Notes: a model not told the origin generated them from the sequence alone. A stretch of DNA of 64,000 bases from Nostoc sp. C052 (GCF_013393905.1 NZ_CP040272.1:5762001-5826000); one strand, 5' to 3'; positions 8,570-18,738 are shown, numbered from the stretch's first letter. Translations and numbers: made by a program.

Positions 8570-8607
8570 ACCTTGGTTGATGGTTCGATCTTTGAAGGAG
8601 CTATGAG

Positions 8608-9519
8608 GTGGAAAATAATAAGTCGTTTCTGTGGCCAGAAGGAATATTAATTGCGCTGCTTGCCTTAGGTGGTGTTTTTAGTCTTGCTTTCATGATGCTT
8701 CTAAGACCAAATGCTTCAGAGGCTCAGAGTAGACAAAGTATAAATATCAAAGATGTAACTGCAAACGTAGGAACTCAGCAGCGCATTGAGAAATTAAAAG
8801 CGGCGATGCTTACAAGTTGGCAGCAACAAGCACAAACAAAGGGTCTAGCCTACCCTATACCATCAAGCTTTCAAGGGGCAACAATTGAATCCGCAAAACT
8901 CACTCAAGGCGAGAAAGTAATTGCTCTCACATTTGATGATGGCCCTTGGCCTGAAACTACAGAGCAAGTATTAGATATCCTGAAATCCAATAATATCAAA
9001 GGAACGTTTTTTGTCGTTGGGCAGAATTTAAAAAATTTTCCAGAGATAGGAAAGCAGATTGTCGCTCAAGGTCACGTCATAGCCAATCATACTTGGCATC
9101 ACTGGTATCACTTCTTTAATCAAGAAGCAGCAGCTTTTGAAATAGACCGCACAACAGACCTAATTTATCAAATTACAGGTGCTAAAACAAATCTCTTCCG
9201 ACCACCAGGCGGCAACCTGCACAATGGATTAGCTGCTTATGCTAAAGGTCAAAAGTATACTGTGGTAATGTGGTCGGCTGACTCTACGGACTACAAATTA
9301 CCAGCTGTACCAAAGTTGATAAATAACGTAATTAAAGATTCAAAACCTGGTGGAATTGTGCTGATGCATGATGGTGGCGGGAACCGTTCTAGAACTGTGC
9401 AAGCTTTACCAGAAATTATTAGCAACTTTAGAAAGCAAGGCTACCGCTTTGTTACTATTCCAGAACTTTTAGAAATTCAGGATAAAGAGCAAAAGTTACT
9501 TGCTAACAAAAAGCAATAA
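8608..9519 (+). CDS. NodB-type polysaccharide deacetylase
   Basis: Metal-dependent deacetylase of the carbohydrate esterase 4 family, anchored or exported through an N-terminal membrane segment (about 11-32). NodB motifs: TFDDGPW (108-114, catalytic base and metal Asp), HTWHH (161-165, metal His pair H-x-x-x-H), RPPGG (198-202) and LMHDGG toward the C-terminus. The family removes acetyl groups from peptidoglycan or chitin-like glycans; the substrate here is not evident. The start is GTG 8608 with AAGGAG seven bases upstream; the ATG at 8603 is out of frame. At 303 residues it is a normal length. It is a single-gene unit preceded by a palindrome. Confidence 0.92.
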   Translation: MENNKSFLWPEGILIALLALGGVFSLAFMMLLRPNASEAQSRQSINIKDVTANVGTQQRIEKLKAAMLTSWQQQAQTKGLAYPIPSSFQGATIESAKLTQGEKVIALTFDDGPWPETTEQVLDILKSNNIKGTFFVVGQNLKNFPEIGKQIVAQGHVIANHTWHHWYHFFNQEAAAFEIDRTTDLIYQITGAKTNLFRPPGGNLHNGLAAYAKGQKYTVVMWSADSTDYKLPAVPKLINNVIKDSKPGGIVLMHDGGGNRSRTVQALPEIISNFRKQGYRFVTIPELLEIQDKEQKLLANKKQ

Positions 9520-9651
9520 TTATTAATTACAGTTAATTAGTCAATAGTAATTGCCTAAAAACTAAAATTATACTTTTTGGTTAAAATACTTTATTTCGGA
9601 ATCAGTTAGTAAAGATATAGCGGTTGCCAATCTAGTGAGGTACACCCGTAG

Positions 9652-9809
9652 GGGCACGGCAGTGCCCATTGGTGTCAACTTCAGCTGAAACTCCTTTAAA
9701 ACCTCGTTTCCAGCCGGAGGCTGGAAATGCTGCTCTTGGCGGCTCTGCCGCCAGCAAGAGAGGCGGAGCCTCAACGACGGGCATTCCCAGTCGGAGACTG
9801 GGAACGAGG
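9652..9809. repeat. Cassette of consecutive hairpins between convergent genes
   Basis: Five stem-loops in a row: GGGCAC-GGCA-GTGCCC (9652-9667); TTTCCAGCC-GGA-GGCTGGAAA (9707-9727); GGCGGC-TCT-GCCGCC (9738-9752) inside outer arms CTCTT/AAGAG; GAGGC-GGA-GCCTC (9760-9772); TTCCCAGTC-GGA-GACTGGGAA (9784-9804). CCTCGTT (9702-9708) also pairs with AACGAGG (9803-9809), enclosing the last four. A small open frame here is a by-product of the repeats. Confidence 0.75.
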
Positions 9810-9848
9810 CAATCTAAAAGCTGTTTCTACGAATCACATTAAACTCAC

Positions 9849-12800
9849 TTAATGACTACTAGTCACTAAACTGAACTCAGTTGTTGTCTTTTCAGGATTA
9901 GCTTCTGGACTATCAGCTTCAGAAGGTGGAACCAATTGCCAGAATTTCGGCAAAAATTCTTGCCAGTTTTGCAGAATTTTCTTCGCCTTTGGTGAACCAG
10001 TTCGTTCTGCATGATTTTGGATTAACTCTTGCAGTTGTTTAGCACCTACTTCTGTAATCACCCGCTGAATTTTGACAATTTCTGGGTTGACTAACTCCCG
10101 AAATGAGTCCTCTTCATCCAAGAAGTATGCCAGTCCTCCAGTCATTCCAGCAGCTACGTTACGTCCTACTTTGCCAAGGACGACAATCACACCACCAGTC
10201 ATGTATTCACAGCAGTGATCCCCAGCACCTTCAATTACTGCTACGCCTTTGGAGTTTCTGACAGCAAAGCGTTCTCCTGCTAGTCCGTTGGCAAATAACA
10301 CGCCACCTGTAGCACCATAGAGGCAGGTATTGCCAACTATCACATTTTGTGATGCGTTATAGGTGGCAGCAGTTGGAGGTTTGATGATGATTTCACCACC
10401 ATGCATCCCTTTACCTACGTAGTCGTTTGCTTCTCCTTCTAGGTTGAGAATTATGCCTGGGAGGTTGAAAGCACCAAAACTTTGCCCAACACTACCTGTG
10501 AAGTTGAGATTAATTTGTCCTTCAAAGCCACTGTCACCGTATTGAGAAGCGATCGCACCCGCTAATCTTGTGCCTACTGTTCTGTCAGTATTGACAATCG
10601 GGTAAGTCTTAGTAACAGTAGACTGATCCCTAATGGCAGCCTGAATTTCGGCATCGGCAAGAAACTTGTCATCTAAAACCACGCCGTTGCTGTGGACTTC
10701 TTCATGCACCAACCAGCTACGATTGTCTTTGCTATTTGGTAAATGAAGTAAACAGTCGAGATTCAGCGATCGCGTTTTGGTGAGTTTTGCTTCTGGGCGC
10801 AGTTTTAACAAATCTGCACGCCCAATGATTTCTGATAAAGAACGGTAGCCAAGTCGGGCTAACAAACTACGCACTTCTTCGGCTATGAAGTAGAAGAAGT
10901 TGACAACTTGTTCGGGTATTCCCGTAAACCGTTTACGGAGTTCTTCTTTCTGAGTAGCAACACCCTTCGGGCAGGTATTCAGGTGGCAAACTCGCGCCAT
11001 GATACAGCCTTCAGCAATCATGGCAATGGAGCCGAAACCAAATTCTTCACCACCCATCAATGCACCTATTACCACATCCCAGCCACTCTTGAGTCCACCA
11101 TCTACGCGTAAGATCACGCGATCGCGCAGGCTATTTTCCATCAAAACCCGATGCACTTCACTTAATCCGAGTTCCCACGGTGAACCAGCATGTTTAATCG
11201 AGCTAAGTGGCGATGCACCTGTACCACCATCATGACCGGAAATCTGAATGATATCAGCGTTGGCCTTAGCTACACCAGCGGCGATCGTGCCAATGCCAAC
11301 TTCTGAAACTAGCTTCACTGACACCTTTGCTTTGGGATTAATTTGGTGCAGATCAAAAATCAGTTGCGCTAGGTCTTCAATTGAATAGATATCATGGTGT
11401 GGTGGTGGCGATATCAGCGTCACGCCTGCTTTAGAGCGCCTTAACATCGCAATGTATTGGCTCACCTTTGGCCCTGGCAGTTGTCCACCTTCCCCAGGTT
11501 TAGCACCTTGGGCAATTTTGATTTCAATTTGTTTGGCGTTGACGAGGTACTCCGGCGTGACACCAAAGCGTCCTGATGCAACTTGCTTAATAGCACTATA
11601 AGCTCGATCGCCATTACGCAATCCTTTTAAATGAGGTAGGGTTGGCGAGTGACCAGACTCGTCTACATCATCTAGAACTGTATAGCGTACTGGATCTTCG
11701 CCGCCTTCTCCAGAATTGGATTTACCGCCGATGCGGTTCATGGCGATCGCTAAAGTTTCATGAGCTTCTCTTGACAAAGCGCCTAAAGACATGCCTCCGG
11801 TGCAGAAGCGTTTGACTATTTCATATACCGATTCCACTTCTTCTAGAGGAACTGAAGGGCGATCGCCTTGGAAATCCAGTAAATCCCGCAAGGCTGTTAC
11901 TGGTCTACCTTGGAGGTGCTTTTTGTAAACTTCGTAGTGGTTGTAGTCGTTGCCATCTAGGGCTTTATGCAGCGCCTTCACCATTTCTGGGTTATTGCTA
12001 TGGTATTCGCCACCAGGACGGTATTGCACAAAGCCCAGGTTTTCTAACTTCGTGGTCGTCAGTTCTGGGAAAGCCTGGCTATGGAAGGAAAGCACTTCAT
12101 CAGCTAGTTCACTCACACTCAAACCACCGATGCGGGAAGTCGTACCACGGAATCCCAATTGGATTAAATCTCCACCGATGCCAATAGCTTCAAAGATTTG
12201 GGCTGCTTGATAGCTGGAGAGCAGAGAAATTCCCATTTTGGAGAGAATTTTTAGCAAACCTGATTCCACTGATTTGCGATAGTTTCCTAAAGCTTGTTCG
12301 AGGGTGAGGGTGGGAATTTTTTGCACACCCATTAACTTTTGAGTTTTGGGATCAGACCACCAGTCACGCACCGTATCTAAAGCCATATAAGGGCAAACTG
12401 CACCAGCACCATAGCCAATCAGACAAGCAAAGTGATGGGTACTCCAGCATTGAGCAGTATTGACAATCAGGGATGTTTTCATTCGCAGCCCTTCCCGAAT
12501 CAGGTGGTGATGCACCGCACCTACTGCTAATAAGGGAGGAATGTAGGTATATTCTGTGTTGATACTGTCATTGACACCATCGCTTAATATTAAAATCCTT
12601 GCACCTGCCCGGACTGACTCAGCGGCTTGTGCTTGTAAAGACTCCACAGCAGCTTTCAATCCTTCTGGGCCATTGGCGATCGCAAATAGGGTTGATAACT
12701 CAGCTGTGGCGAATCCTGACAGCTTAATCGCCTCTAATTCATCATCAGTCAACAGTGGCGATTCAAGTTTCAATCTCCGGGCATATTCTGGCTTGGGTTC

Positions 12801-14549
12801 TAATAAGTTACCCCGTTCACCTAGTTCGACTTTCAGAGACATGACTAGCTTTTCCCGCAGGGGATCGATCGCGGGGTTCGTCACCTGAGCAAAGCGCTGT
12901 TTAAAATAGTCATAAAGCAGGTGAGGCTTTTCTGACAGCACCGCTAAAGGAATATCATCACCCATACTGAAAGTTGGTTCCGAACCTGCGATCGCCATTG
13001 GATGAATCACCATTTCCACATCTTCTATGGTGTAGCCAAAGGCAGTTTGACGCTGAAGTAAGGTTTGCTTATCAATTTTGTCAGTTGTACTATGCCCGTT
13101 ACCATTCTCAGCAGCCAGATGTCCATTTCCATTTCCATTTGACGACTGACTACTGACAATTTCTTTGAGTTCTTGACGGTACTGTTGCAGCCATTCTCCA
13201 TAAGGGTGCTGCTTGGCGATGCGCCCCTTAATATCCCAATTCTTCAGCACTTCCTGATTTTCTAAATCCACAGCAATCATTTGCCCTGGGCCGAGTCTAC
13301 CTTTCTCGACAATATCGGCTTCTGGGAAGTCCACGACACCAGCTTCCGAAGCTACAACAATGTAATCATCTTTGGTGATCAAGTAACGAGCAGGTCTTAA
13401 ACCATTACGATCTAGAGTTGCACCAACTTTTTTACCATCGCTGAATACTAAAAGTGCTGGCCCATCCCACGCTTCTTGCAAACCACTGTAATATTCATAG
13501 AAATCAACAATTTCTGGATATTCACGTAAAGAAGGCTGATTTTGGTAAGCCTCTGGAACCATAATCATTAAAGCTTCCAAGGGGGTGCGTCCAGAACAAA
13601 CCAGCAATTCCACTACGTTATCCAGGGTAGCTGAATCGCTGTTATCGATATGAACTAGTGGCTTGAGTTCCTGGATGCGATTATTCCACACTGAATGATT
13701 CAAGCCAGCTTCTCGTGCCATCATCCAGTTGATGTTACCCAATAAGGTATTGATTTCGCCGTTGTGACCTAAAAGCCGCATCGGTTGGGCGAGGGGCCAC
13801 TTGGGCATCGTATTGGTACTAAAGCGGCGATGATAGACAGCAAAGGCACTTTTGTAAGCTGGATTTTTTAAATCGTCATAAAAGTTGCCCAAAACGGCAG
13901 AACGCACCATGCCTTTGTAGACAATTGTCCGGCTTGATAACGAGCAGATATAAAATTCTTCTGAGATTTTGGTTGCAATTTTACTAATTCGGCGGCGGGT
14001 AATATACAACTGCCGTTCCAATTCATCGCCGCTTTTGTCAACAGAAGCTAACAAAACTTGTTCAATTTGGGGTTGATTTTCTCTTGCTTGTACCCCCAGT
14101 AAATCAGATTGCACTGGCACTACTCGCCAACCCAATACAATCAATTTTTCTTCAGCAGCTACTTGCTCAACAGTTGCCCTAGCTTTTTGTGCTGCTTCTT
14201 GGTCTTGTGGGAGAAATATCATCCCCACAGCTATATTATCGGTGGATGGAAATTCCTTCCCCCTTTGGGCAAAGTCTTGTTGGAACAACTCCCAAGGTAT
14301 TGCTGTCAACACTCCTGCACCATCACCAGAGTCTCGATCGGCGCTACAACCTCCCCGATGTTCTAAGCAGGTTAAAGCAGCTAAAGCTTTTTTGACAATT
14401 TCGTGGCTGGTATGATTCTGACGATGAGCAATAAAACCTACACCACAGGCATCTCGTTCCTCTACTAACCACTTTTGCCCCTGATAGGTATCTCTTGAGT
14501 TGATATCCACTGTGATTTTCTGGTCTTGATTCATCGGTTGATTATTCAT
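9849..14549 (-). CDS. glsF: Ferredoxin-dependent glutamate synthase (Fd-GOGAT)
   Basis: Makes two glutamates from glutamine and 2-oxoglutarate using reduced ferredoxin; the second half of the GS-GOGAT ammonium assimilation cycle. The class II glutaminase domain begins at Cys35 (ERDACGVGF), so a 34-residue propeptide is presumably removed. The central domain and the FMN-binding synthase domain follow (GGKSNSGEGGEDP; GAKPGEGGQLPG), then the 3Fe-4S cysteines C-IMARV-C-HLNT-C and a C-terminal beta-helix glycine-rich domain (GGEIII, GATGG, GMTGG). At 1566 residues it fits single-subunit Fd-GOGAT. An Asn-Gly-rich insert at about 13090-13145 (NGNGNGH...NGNGHS) is low complexity. It is monocistronic. 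Confidence 0.96.
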   Translation of the reverse strand: MNNQPMNQDQKITVDINSRDTYQGQKWLVEERDACGVGFIAHRQNHTSHEIVKKALAALTCLEHRGGCSADRDSGDGAGVLTAIPWELFQQDFAQRGKEFPSTDNIAVGMIFLPQDQEAAQKARATVEQVAAEEKLIVLGWRVVPVQSDLLGVQARENQPQIEQVLLASVDKSGDELERQLYITRRRISKIATKISEEFYICSLSSRTIVYKGMVRSAVLGNFYDDLKNPAYKSAFAVYHRRFSTNTMPKWPLAQPMRLLGHNGEINTLLGNINWMMAREAGLNHSVWNNRIQELKPLVHIDNSDSATLDNVVELLVCSGRTPLEALMIMVPEAYQNQPSLREYPEIVDFYEYYSGLQEAWDGPALLVFSDGKKVGATLDRNGLRPARYLITKDDYIVVASEAGVVDFPEADIVEKGRLGPGQMIAVDLENQEVLKNWDIKGRIAKQHPYGEWLQQYRQELKEIVSSQSSNGNGNGHLAAENGNGHSTTDKIDKQTLLQRQTAFGYTIEDVEMVIHPMAIAGSEPTFSMGDDIPLAVLSEKPHLLYDYFKQRFAQVTNPAIDPLREKLVMSLKVELGERGNLLEPKPEYARRLKLESPLLTDDELEAIKLSGFATAELSTLFAIANGPEGLKAAVESLQAQAAESVRAGARILILSDGVNDSINTEYTYIPPLLAVGAVHHHLIREGLRMKTSLIVNTAQCWSTHHFACLIGYGAGAVCPYMALDTVRDWWSDPKTQKLMGVQKIPTLTLEQALGNYRKSVESGLLKILSKMGISLLSSYQAAQIFEAIGIGGDLIQLGFRGTTSRIGGLSVSELADEVLSFHSQAFPELTTTKLENLGFVQYRPGGEYHSNNPEMVKALHKALDGNDYNHYEVYKKHLQGRPVTALRDLLDFQGDRPSVPLEEVESVYEIVKRFCTGGMSLGALSREAHETLAIAMNRIGGKSNSGEGGEDPVRYTVLDDVDESGHSPTLPHLKGLRNGDRAYSAIKQVASGRFGVTPEYLVNAKQIEIKIAQGAKPGEGGQLPGPKVSQYIAMLRRSKAGVTLISPPPHHDIYSIEDLAQLIFDLHQINPKAKVSVKLVSEVGIGTIAAGVAKANADIIQISGHDGGTGASPLSSIKHAGSPWELGLSEVHRVLMENSLRDRVILRVDGGLKSGWDVVIGALMGGEEFGFGSIAMIAEGCIMARVCHLNTCPKGVATQKEELRKRFTGIPEQVVNFFYFIAEEVRSLLARLGYRSLSEIIGRADLLKLRPEAKLTKTRSLNLDCLLHLPNSKDNRSWLVHEEVHSNGVVLDDKFLADAEIQAAIRDQSTVTKTYPIVNTDRTVGTRLAGAIASQYGDSGFEGQINLNFTGSVGQSFGAFNLPGIILNLEGEANDYVGKGMHGGEIIIKPPTAATYNASQNVIVGNTCLYGATGGVLFANGLAGERFAVRNSKGVAVIEGAGDHCCEYMTGGVIVVLGKVGRNVAAGMTGGLAYFLDEEDSFRELVNPEIVKIQRVITEVGAKQLQELIQNHAERTGSPKAKKILQNWQEFLPKFWQLVPPSEADSPEANPEKTTTEFSLVTSSH

Positions 14550-15308
14550 ACCCTGTTCCTGAAGTATTGAGTTACCAATTTTGCCACTACTTACGGGAAA
14601 AATTTTCTAAATTCCGCGATGGAGAAATATATAAGCACCGAAATTTAGGGAAAAAAAATTTTAACTTCGGTTTTACTTTCGTCGTTCACCCGTGTTAAAA
14701 TAGTTGCGTATTGTTTATGTATTTATGCGGTGTTAGACAAGCTACCTCCGCCAAGACATTATTTTTGCCCTGACAGTTTCTTTTTTATATTGTGATGCTA
14801 AGTATTTTCTCAATCCCCTCTTTCCAGATGCACGCTAGTTACTCATAGAACCTATTTCGGCTCAAAACTAAAATTGAAGGCTGTACTATGTTTTAAAGCC
14901 GGAATCATCCCGATCCAGCAATAAAATCAGCGTATTACAATATATACCCATTTGACAATTCCCAAATATTGTTGTTGTCTAGAGTTTTGCTGCTTACCAC
15001 TTGCCACATATATTACTATTGACCATACCTAACTGATAGTAGCAACGCTCAGTCAGGATTAAATATCATAATCCAGTTTTGATAACCAAAACTACCGTGT
15101 ATAGTATGGTTAGAATTAGTGCTAGTTAAAACACTTGATTGCAGTGGCTTTGGCGTCTAAATAAATTAGTTAATTTCTATAAGAGATAAGTATCCAATAT
15201 ATAGATTAACATATTTATTCAAAAATAAAGTCATGTTTTCTTTATATTTGCCAATAATTAGTTTAGTTTATACCTTGGGTGATAGATTTCAAAAATACCT
15301 AGTAAATT
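14550..15308. other. 759-bp divergent intergenic region
   Basis: Presumably contains the glsF promoter (minus) and that of the glycosidase-like gene (plus). It is AT-rich with no tandem repeats or hairpin cassette, and I found no GTA-N8-TAC NtcA box. The first 150 bp upstream of glsF include an A/T-rich patch (14648-14664). No RNA gene was recognised. Confidence 0.5.
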
Positions 15309-17342
15309 ATGGTAAAAATGCCGAATTGTTACCAATCAGGGATTAGCGATCGCAAATTTTTTCGAGCTACTGTGTCACCAATACTTTTGACAGTACTGTG
15401 CTTAATTACTACCTATCCTATCAACGCCCAGGAGTCACCAAAAACCACCAAATCAACACCTAAGCTAATCTCACAGTCATCGGCACCTCCAATAACAGGT
15501 TCGGTATCCTCTGGCAATCAAATTTCCCTCAATGGTCGTACTTTACCAGGAACTTGGTTGCAACAACCTGGAAAATCTGGTCAGATGACAACTCATCTCA
15601 GTGATGGAGCATTCAGGCAATTAATTGGAATAAATTTCTTAAACAGTAGTAATTCAGCGAAGCAACCAATACAGTGGTTTTCGTCGGTGACAACGCCACA
15701 GGTATTAGCCGCTAGGCTACTAGGAGCATATCGCTATCTGGATATTACTAATTTTGCTCAAATATCGGGATGGCAAATTCAAGCGAATGGTAACACTTTG
15801 GTGATTGCTACCCCTAAAACACAAATCACAAATATTGTTCAGAGTCAGGAACCTCCAGAGGCGAGTGCGCCTTTGCAACAGACTCGGATACTTGTCGATT
15901 TAGATCGTCCCACTCCCTGGCAAGTTGCACAAGGTTCTGCGATCGCCAAACCGCAAACTCCATCTTCCGATCCAGATACGCCAACCCCAAAATCCACCAC
16001 ACCGCCAAATCGAGAGTGGATAGTTACCCTGGATGGAATAGCCGATCCCGTTTTGATAGAACGCCATACCCCGAAGCCACCAGCAGCACCACCAACATTA
16101 CTGCCAAATCTGCTCAAACAATTATTACCAACTACACCAACACAACCAATACCATCACCCCCTGAACCACTGATTCAAAAAGTGGAGGTGCTGAAAAACC
16201 AAACGATTATTAGTTTGAGCGTTCCCTTTGGTCTATTGCCTCAAGTTAGTACTGTCGCTAACCCCAATCGCCTGATTATCGATATTCGACCCGATCCTTT
16301 AGAAGAGCGGGATATTACTTGGGCCCCAGGATTGCGCTGGCGACAGCATTATGTAAACTTGGGCACAGAACGCTTTCCGGTGGTCTGGCTAGAAGTTAAT
16401 CCCCGTAAATTTGGGCTAACCTTGAAACCGATGTGGGCTAGTCCTGATGGGCTTGCGGGTACTGCTCCCTTGATTCAAACAGCCCAACGTTACTTAGCTG
16501 TCGCTGGAATTAATGGTGGTTATTTTAACCGTAACAACCGATTGCCATTGGGTGCGATTCGTCGAGATAATCAGTGGTTATCAGGCCCCATTTTGAATCG
16601 AGGTGCGATCGCTTGGAATGATTCAGGCCAATTTTACTTTGGTCGTCTCACCTTAGAAGAAACTTTAATCGCAGCAAATGACCAGCGCCTACCAATTCTG
16701 TTTCTCAACAGCGGTTACATCCAGAGTGGCATTGCTCGTTATACTCCAGCTTGGGGATCAACTTACACGCCCCTGACGGATAACGAAATTATTTTAGTGG
16801 TACAGAAAAACCAAATTACTCAACAGTTACCAGGCGGCAAAGTTAGTGGTACAGCAGTTCCCATTCCCCTGGATGGCTACCTGCTAACCTTACGCGCTAA
16901 CGCTACTAGTGCTGCCTCCCAGCTACCTATTGGAAGCACAGTCAGCATTTCCAGCGCCACTACTCCAGTTGATTTTAGTCGTTATCCCTACATTATCGGG
17001 GCAGGACCGCTATTAGTCCAAAATCGTCAAGTTGTCCTTGATGCCAAAAGCGAAAAATTCAGCAATGCCTTTATTGCCGAAAAAGCTATTCGTAGCGGTA
17101 TTTGCACAACGACAACAGGCACACTAATGATTACTGCTACCCATAATCGTGTCGGCGGTTATGGGCCTAATTTGGCAGAACACGCCCAATTGATGCAACT
17201 CATGGGCTGTGTAGATGCCCTAAATTTGGACGGCGGTAGTTCTACCAGCCTTTATTTAGGAGGGCAACTACTCGATCGATCGCCTAGTACAGCTGCTCGT
17301 GTTCACAACGGAATTGGTATTTTTCTACAACCACGAAAATGA
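15309..17342 (+). CDS. Secreted phosphodiester glycosidase (NAGPA/DUF2233) family protein
   Basis: A 677-residue exported protein with an N-terminal signal-like segment (about 20-41, ending INAQE). The N-terminal half has two AMIN-like beta segments (RILVDLDRPTPWQV; LIIDIRPDP) separated by a Pro/Thr-rich linker around 16090-16170. The C-terminal half is the NAGPA fold: GINGGYFNRNNRLPLGAIRR, IIGAGPLLVQN and NLDGGSSTSLYLGG with AARVHNGIG near the end. The family includes enzymes that uncover mannose-6-phosphate; bacterial members are thought to act on exopolysaccharide or wall glycans. The substrate is unknown. It is a single gene followed by CCCCAGT heptamers. Confidence 0.85.
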   Translation: MVKMPNCYQSGISDRKFFRATVSPILLTVLCLITTYPINAQESPKTTKSTPKLISQSSAPPITGSVSSGNQISLNGRTLPGTWLQQPGKSGQMTTHLSDGAFRQLIGINFLNSSNSAKQPIQWFSSVTTPQVLAARLLGAYRYLDITNFAQISGWQIQANGNTLVIATPKTQITNIVQSQEPPEASAPLQQTRILVDLDRPTPWQVAQGSAIAKPQTPSSDPDTPTPKSTTPPNREWIVTLDGIADPVLIERHTPKPPAAPPTLLPNLLKQLLPTTPTQPIPSPPEPLIQKVEVLKNQTIISLSVPFGLLPQVSTVANPNRLIIDIRPDPLEERDITWAPGLRWRQHYVNLGTERFPVVWLEVNPRKFGLTLKPMWASPDGLAGTAPLIQTAQRYLAVAGINGGYFNRNNRLPLGAIRRDNQWLSGPILNRGAIAWNDSGQFYFGRLTLEETLIAANDQRLPILFLNSGYIQSGIARYTPAWGSTYTPLTDNEIILVVQKNQITQQLPGGKVSGTAVPIPLDGYLLTLRANATSAASQLPIGSTVSISSATTPVDFSRYPYIIGAGPLLVQNRQVVLDAKSEKFSNAFIAEKAIRSGICTTTTGTLMITATHNRVGGYGPNLAEHAQLMQLMGCVDALNLDGGSSTSLYLGGQLLDRSPSTAARVHNGIGIFLQPRK

Positions 17343-17357
17343 GGTAATAGAAAAAAC

Positions 17358-17399
17358 TCAATCCCCAGTCCCCAGTCCCCAATCCCCAATCCCCAGTCA
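17358..17399. repeat. CCCCAGT/CCCCAAT STRR
   Basis: About six tandem heptamers of CCCCAGT or CCCCAAT directly after the glycosidase-like gene, a classic STRR array of heterocystous cyanobacteria. Confidence 0.85.
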
Positions 17400-17595
17400 T
17401 TTTTTAAAGTTTAGAACAAGCTGCTATTTTGCTTGATGAAGACTTGGTGTAAACATCAGAATTTTAGTAGTGACAGTTTACACCATCAGGTTTGATTTTG
17501 CTATGTTTATCAAAGTGCGACAAAATTGCTGATTTTCAAGGTTGCAAGATAACGCCAGATTTTTTATCAATAGTTAAGAGTACCAACGGTTTGTT

Positions 17596-18036
17596 ATGTC
17601 TTCAAATGAGGTAACTATGGCTCGATATCAAGAAACTACACAGACTGAAACTCTACACCTACCTCCAGCCATCACTTCTAGGGGCGTTGCTGCAACTGAA
17701 TTACGTCCTTGGGGTGCTTTTACAGTTTTGGAAGAAGGGCGCGGATACAAAATTAAGCGCATCGAAGTTAAGCCCGGACACCGCCTCAGTCTACAAATGC
17801 ACCATCACCGCAGTGAACATTGGATTGTTGTCTCTGGTACAGCTAGAGTAGTTTGTGGCGAGAAAGAAGTCCTACTGAGCAATAATGAGTCAACTTATGT
17901 ACCCCAATGTACATCTCATCGTTTAGAGAATCCTGGCGTTATCCCCTTGGTGTTGATTGAAGTCCAAAATGGCGAATACTTGGGAGAAGATGATATTATC
18001 CGCTACCAAGATGACTATGCTCGTACCAAAGATTAA
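17596..18036 (+). CDS. Cupin protein similar to the mannose-6-phosphate isomerase type II domain
   Basis: A 146-residue single-cupin protein. The first cupin motif is GHRLSLQMHHHRSEHWIVVSG (split here as GHRLSLQMHHH and RSEHWIVVSG), with metal-binding His, His and Glu in register; the second reads YVPQCTSHRLENPG. RPWGAFTVLEEG and YKIKRIEVKPG are typical of the C-terminal isomerase domain of bifunctional mannose-1-phosphate guanylyltransferases. Standing alone, it could interconvert fructose-6-P and mannose-6-P or be a non-catalytic relative. Starts at ATG 17596 or ATG 17617 are both possible. Confidence 0.85.
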   Translation: MSSNEVTMARYQETTQTETLHLPPAITSRGVAATELRPWGAFTVLEEGRGYKIKRIEVKPGHRLSLQMHHHRSEHWIVVSGTARVVCGEKEVLLSNNESTYVPQCTSHRLENPGVIPLVLIEVQNGEYLGEDDIIRYQDDYARTKD

Positions 18037-18261
18037 AACCAAAAGAACGCTATTAAAGCTTTAATCTTAAAGCTAATTCGTGTAAACCGTCTTTGTAAAC
18101 GAACTACTACACCCCGGAAGTCCCTACCTAGTTAAGGTGGGGGCTGAAATATGTTAGTGTTATAAATGTAGTAATAGCGATCGCGCTCATGCCTTAGGTG
18201 ATTTAGAATTTTGCATAAGCAAAGGTCAACCCATCTGTAAAATGGAAGATGGGGTATTCAA

Positions 18262-18606
18262 TTGCAAAAAACGAGTTCCATGATTCATCTGAGTCAAGCA
18301 GCCGTGAGTGAAATTGGGCGCATAAAGTCCAAACAACAGCCAAATGTCTTGTTTCGATTGGCAGTAAAACCAGGTGGTTGTTCCGGGTTATTTTATGATA
18401 TGTCCTTCGATGAAGCAATAAAAGTTGGCGACCAGGTTTTCGACTTGGATGAAATTCAAGTAGTTATAGATGCCACAACCTTAAATTACCTCAACGGTTT
18501 GAGGGTGGATTATTCAGAAGACTTAATGGGTGGTGGTTTTCGCTTCCACAATCCCCAGGCGATCGCGACCTGTGGCTGTGGCAATTCCTTTTCCTTAAGT
18601 CATTAG
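18262..18606 (+). CDS. HesB/IscA-type iron-sulfur assembly protein
   Basis: A-type carrier that passes Fe-S clusters to apoproteins. All three ligand cysteines are present: Cys40 in KPGGCSG and Cys104/Cys106 in ATCGCGNSF. The upstream start is TTG 18262 (18254 and before: GGAAGATGGGG, good spacing). ATG 18280 gives a version six residues shorter (MIHLSQAAV) that matches the usual family N-terminus but has a poor ribosome-binding site. No other nif or suf gene is adjacent, so it is likely a general carrier rather than the nif-linked HesB. It lies about 130 bp upstream of rpsL. Confidence 0.88.
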   Translation: MQKTSSMIHLSQAAVSEIGRIKSKQQPNVLFRLAVKPGGCSGLFYDMSFDEAIKVGDQVFDLDEIQVVIDATTLNYLNGLRVDYSEDLMGGGFRFHNPQAIATCGCGNSFSLSH

Positions 18607-18738
18607 TGATTGAGCATTAGTCAAAAAACAGATGTTCAATCACTAAGGAAAAATCACAATTGACATAAAGCCGTAAAAAAAGATATAATCAGGATTTGTT
18701 AAAACTTAGACCATAAGCAGCTTTACGCGCTGTAACTC

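Larger units (their letters stand above)
7285..8607. other. 1.3-kb non-coding region
   Basis: AT-rich stretch between the divergent lepB and polysaccharide deacetylase genes. No open frame here resembles a gene on either strand. It holds the inverted-repeat element at 7583-7781, then about 770 bp of AT-rich sequence without clear repeats, and a perfect palindrome at 8553-8569 just before the deacetylase. No tRNA cloverleaf was recognised. Confidence 0.6.

Noticed and set aside
9568..9774. Open frame of 68 codons on the minus strand
   Set aside because: It is made of the hairpin cassette and has no protein-like composition.
17468..17483. GTAGTGACAGTTTAC upstream of the cupin gene as an NtcA site
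   Set aside because: The spacer is nine bases instead of eight.
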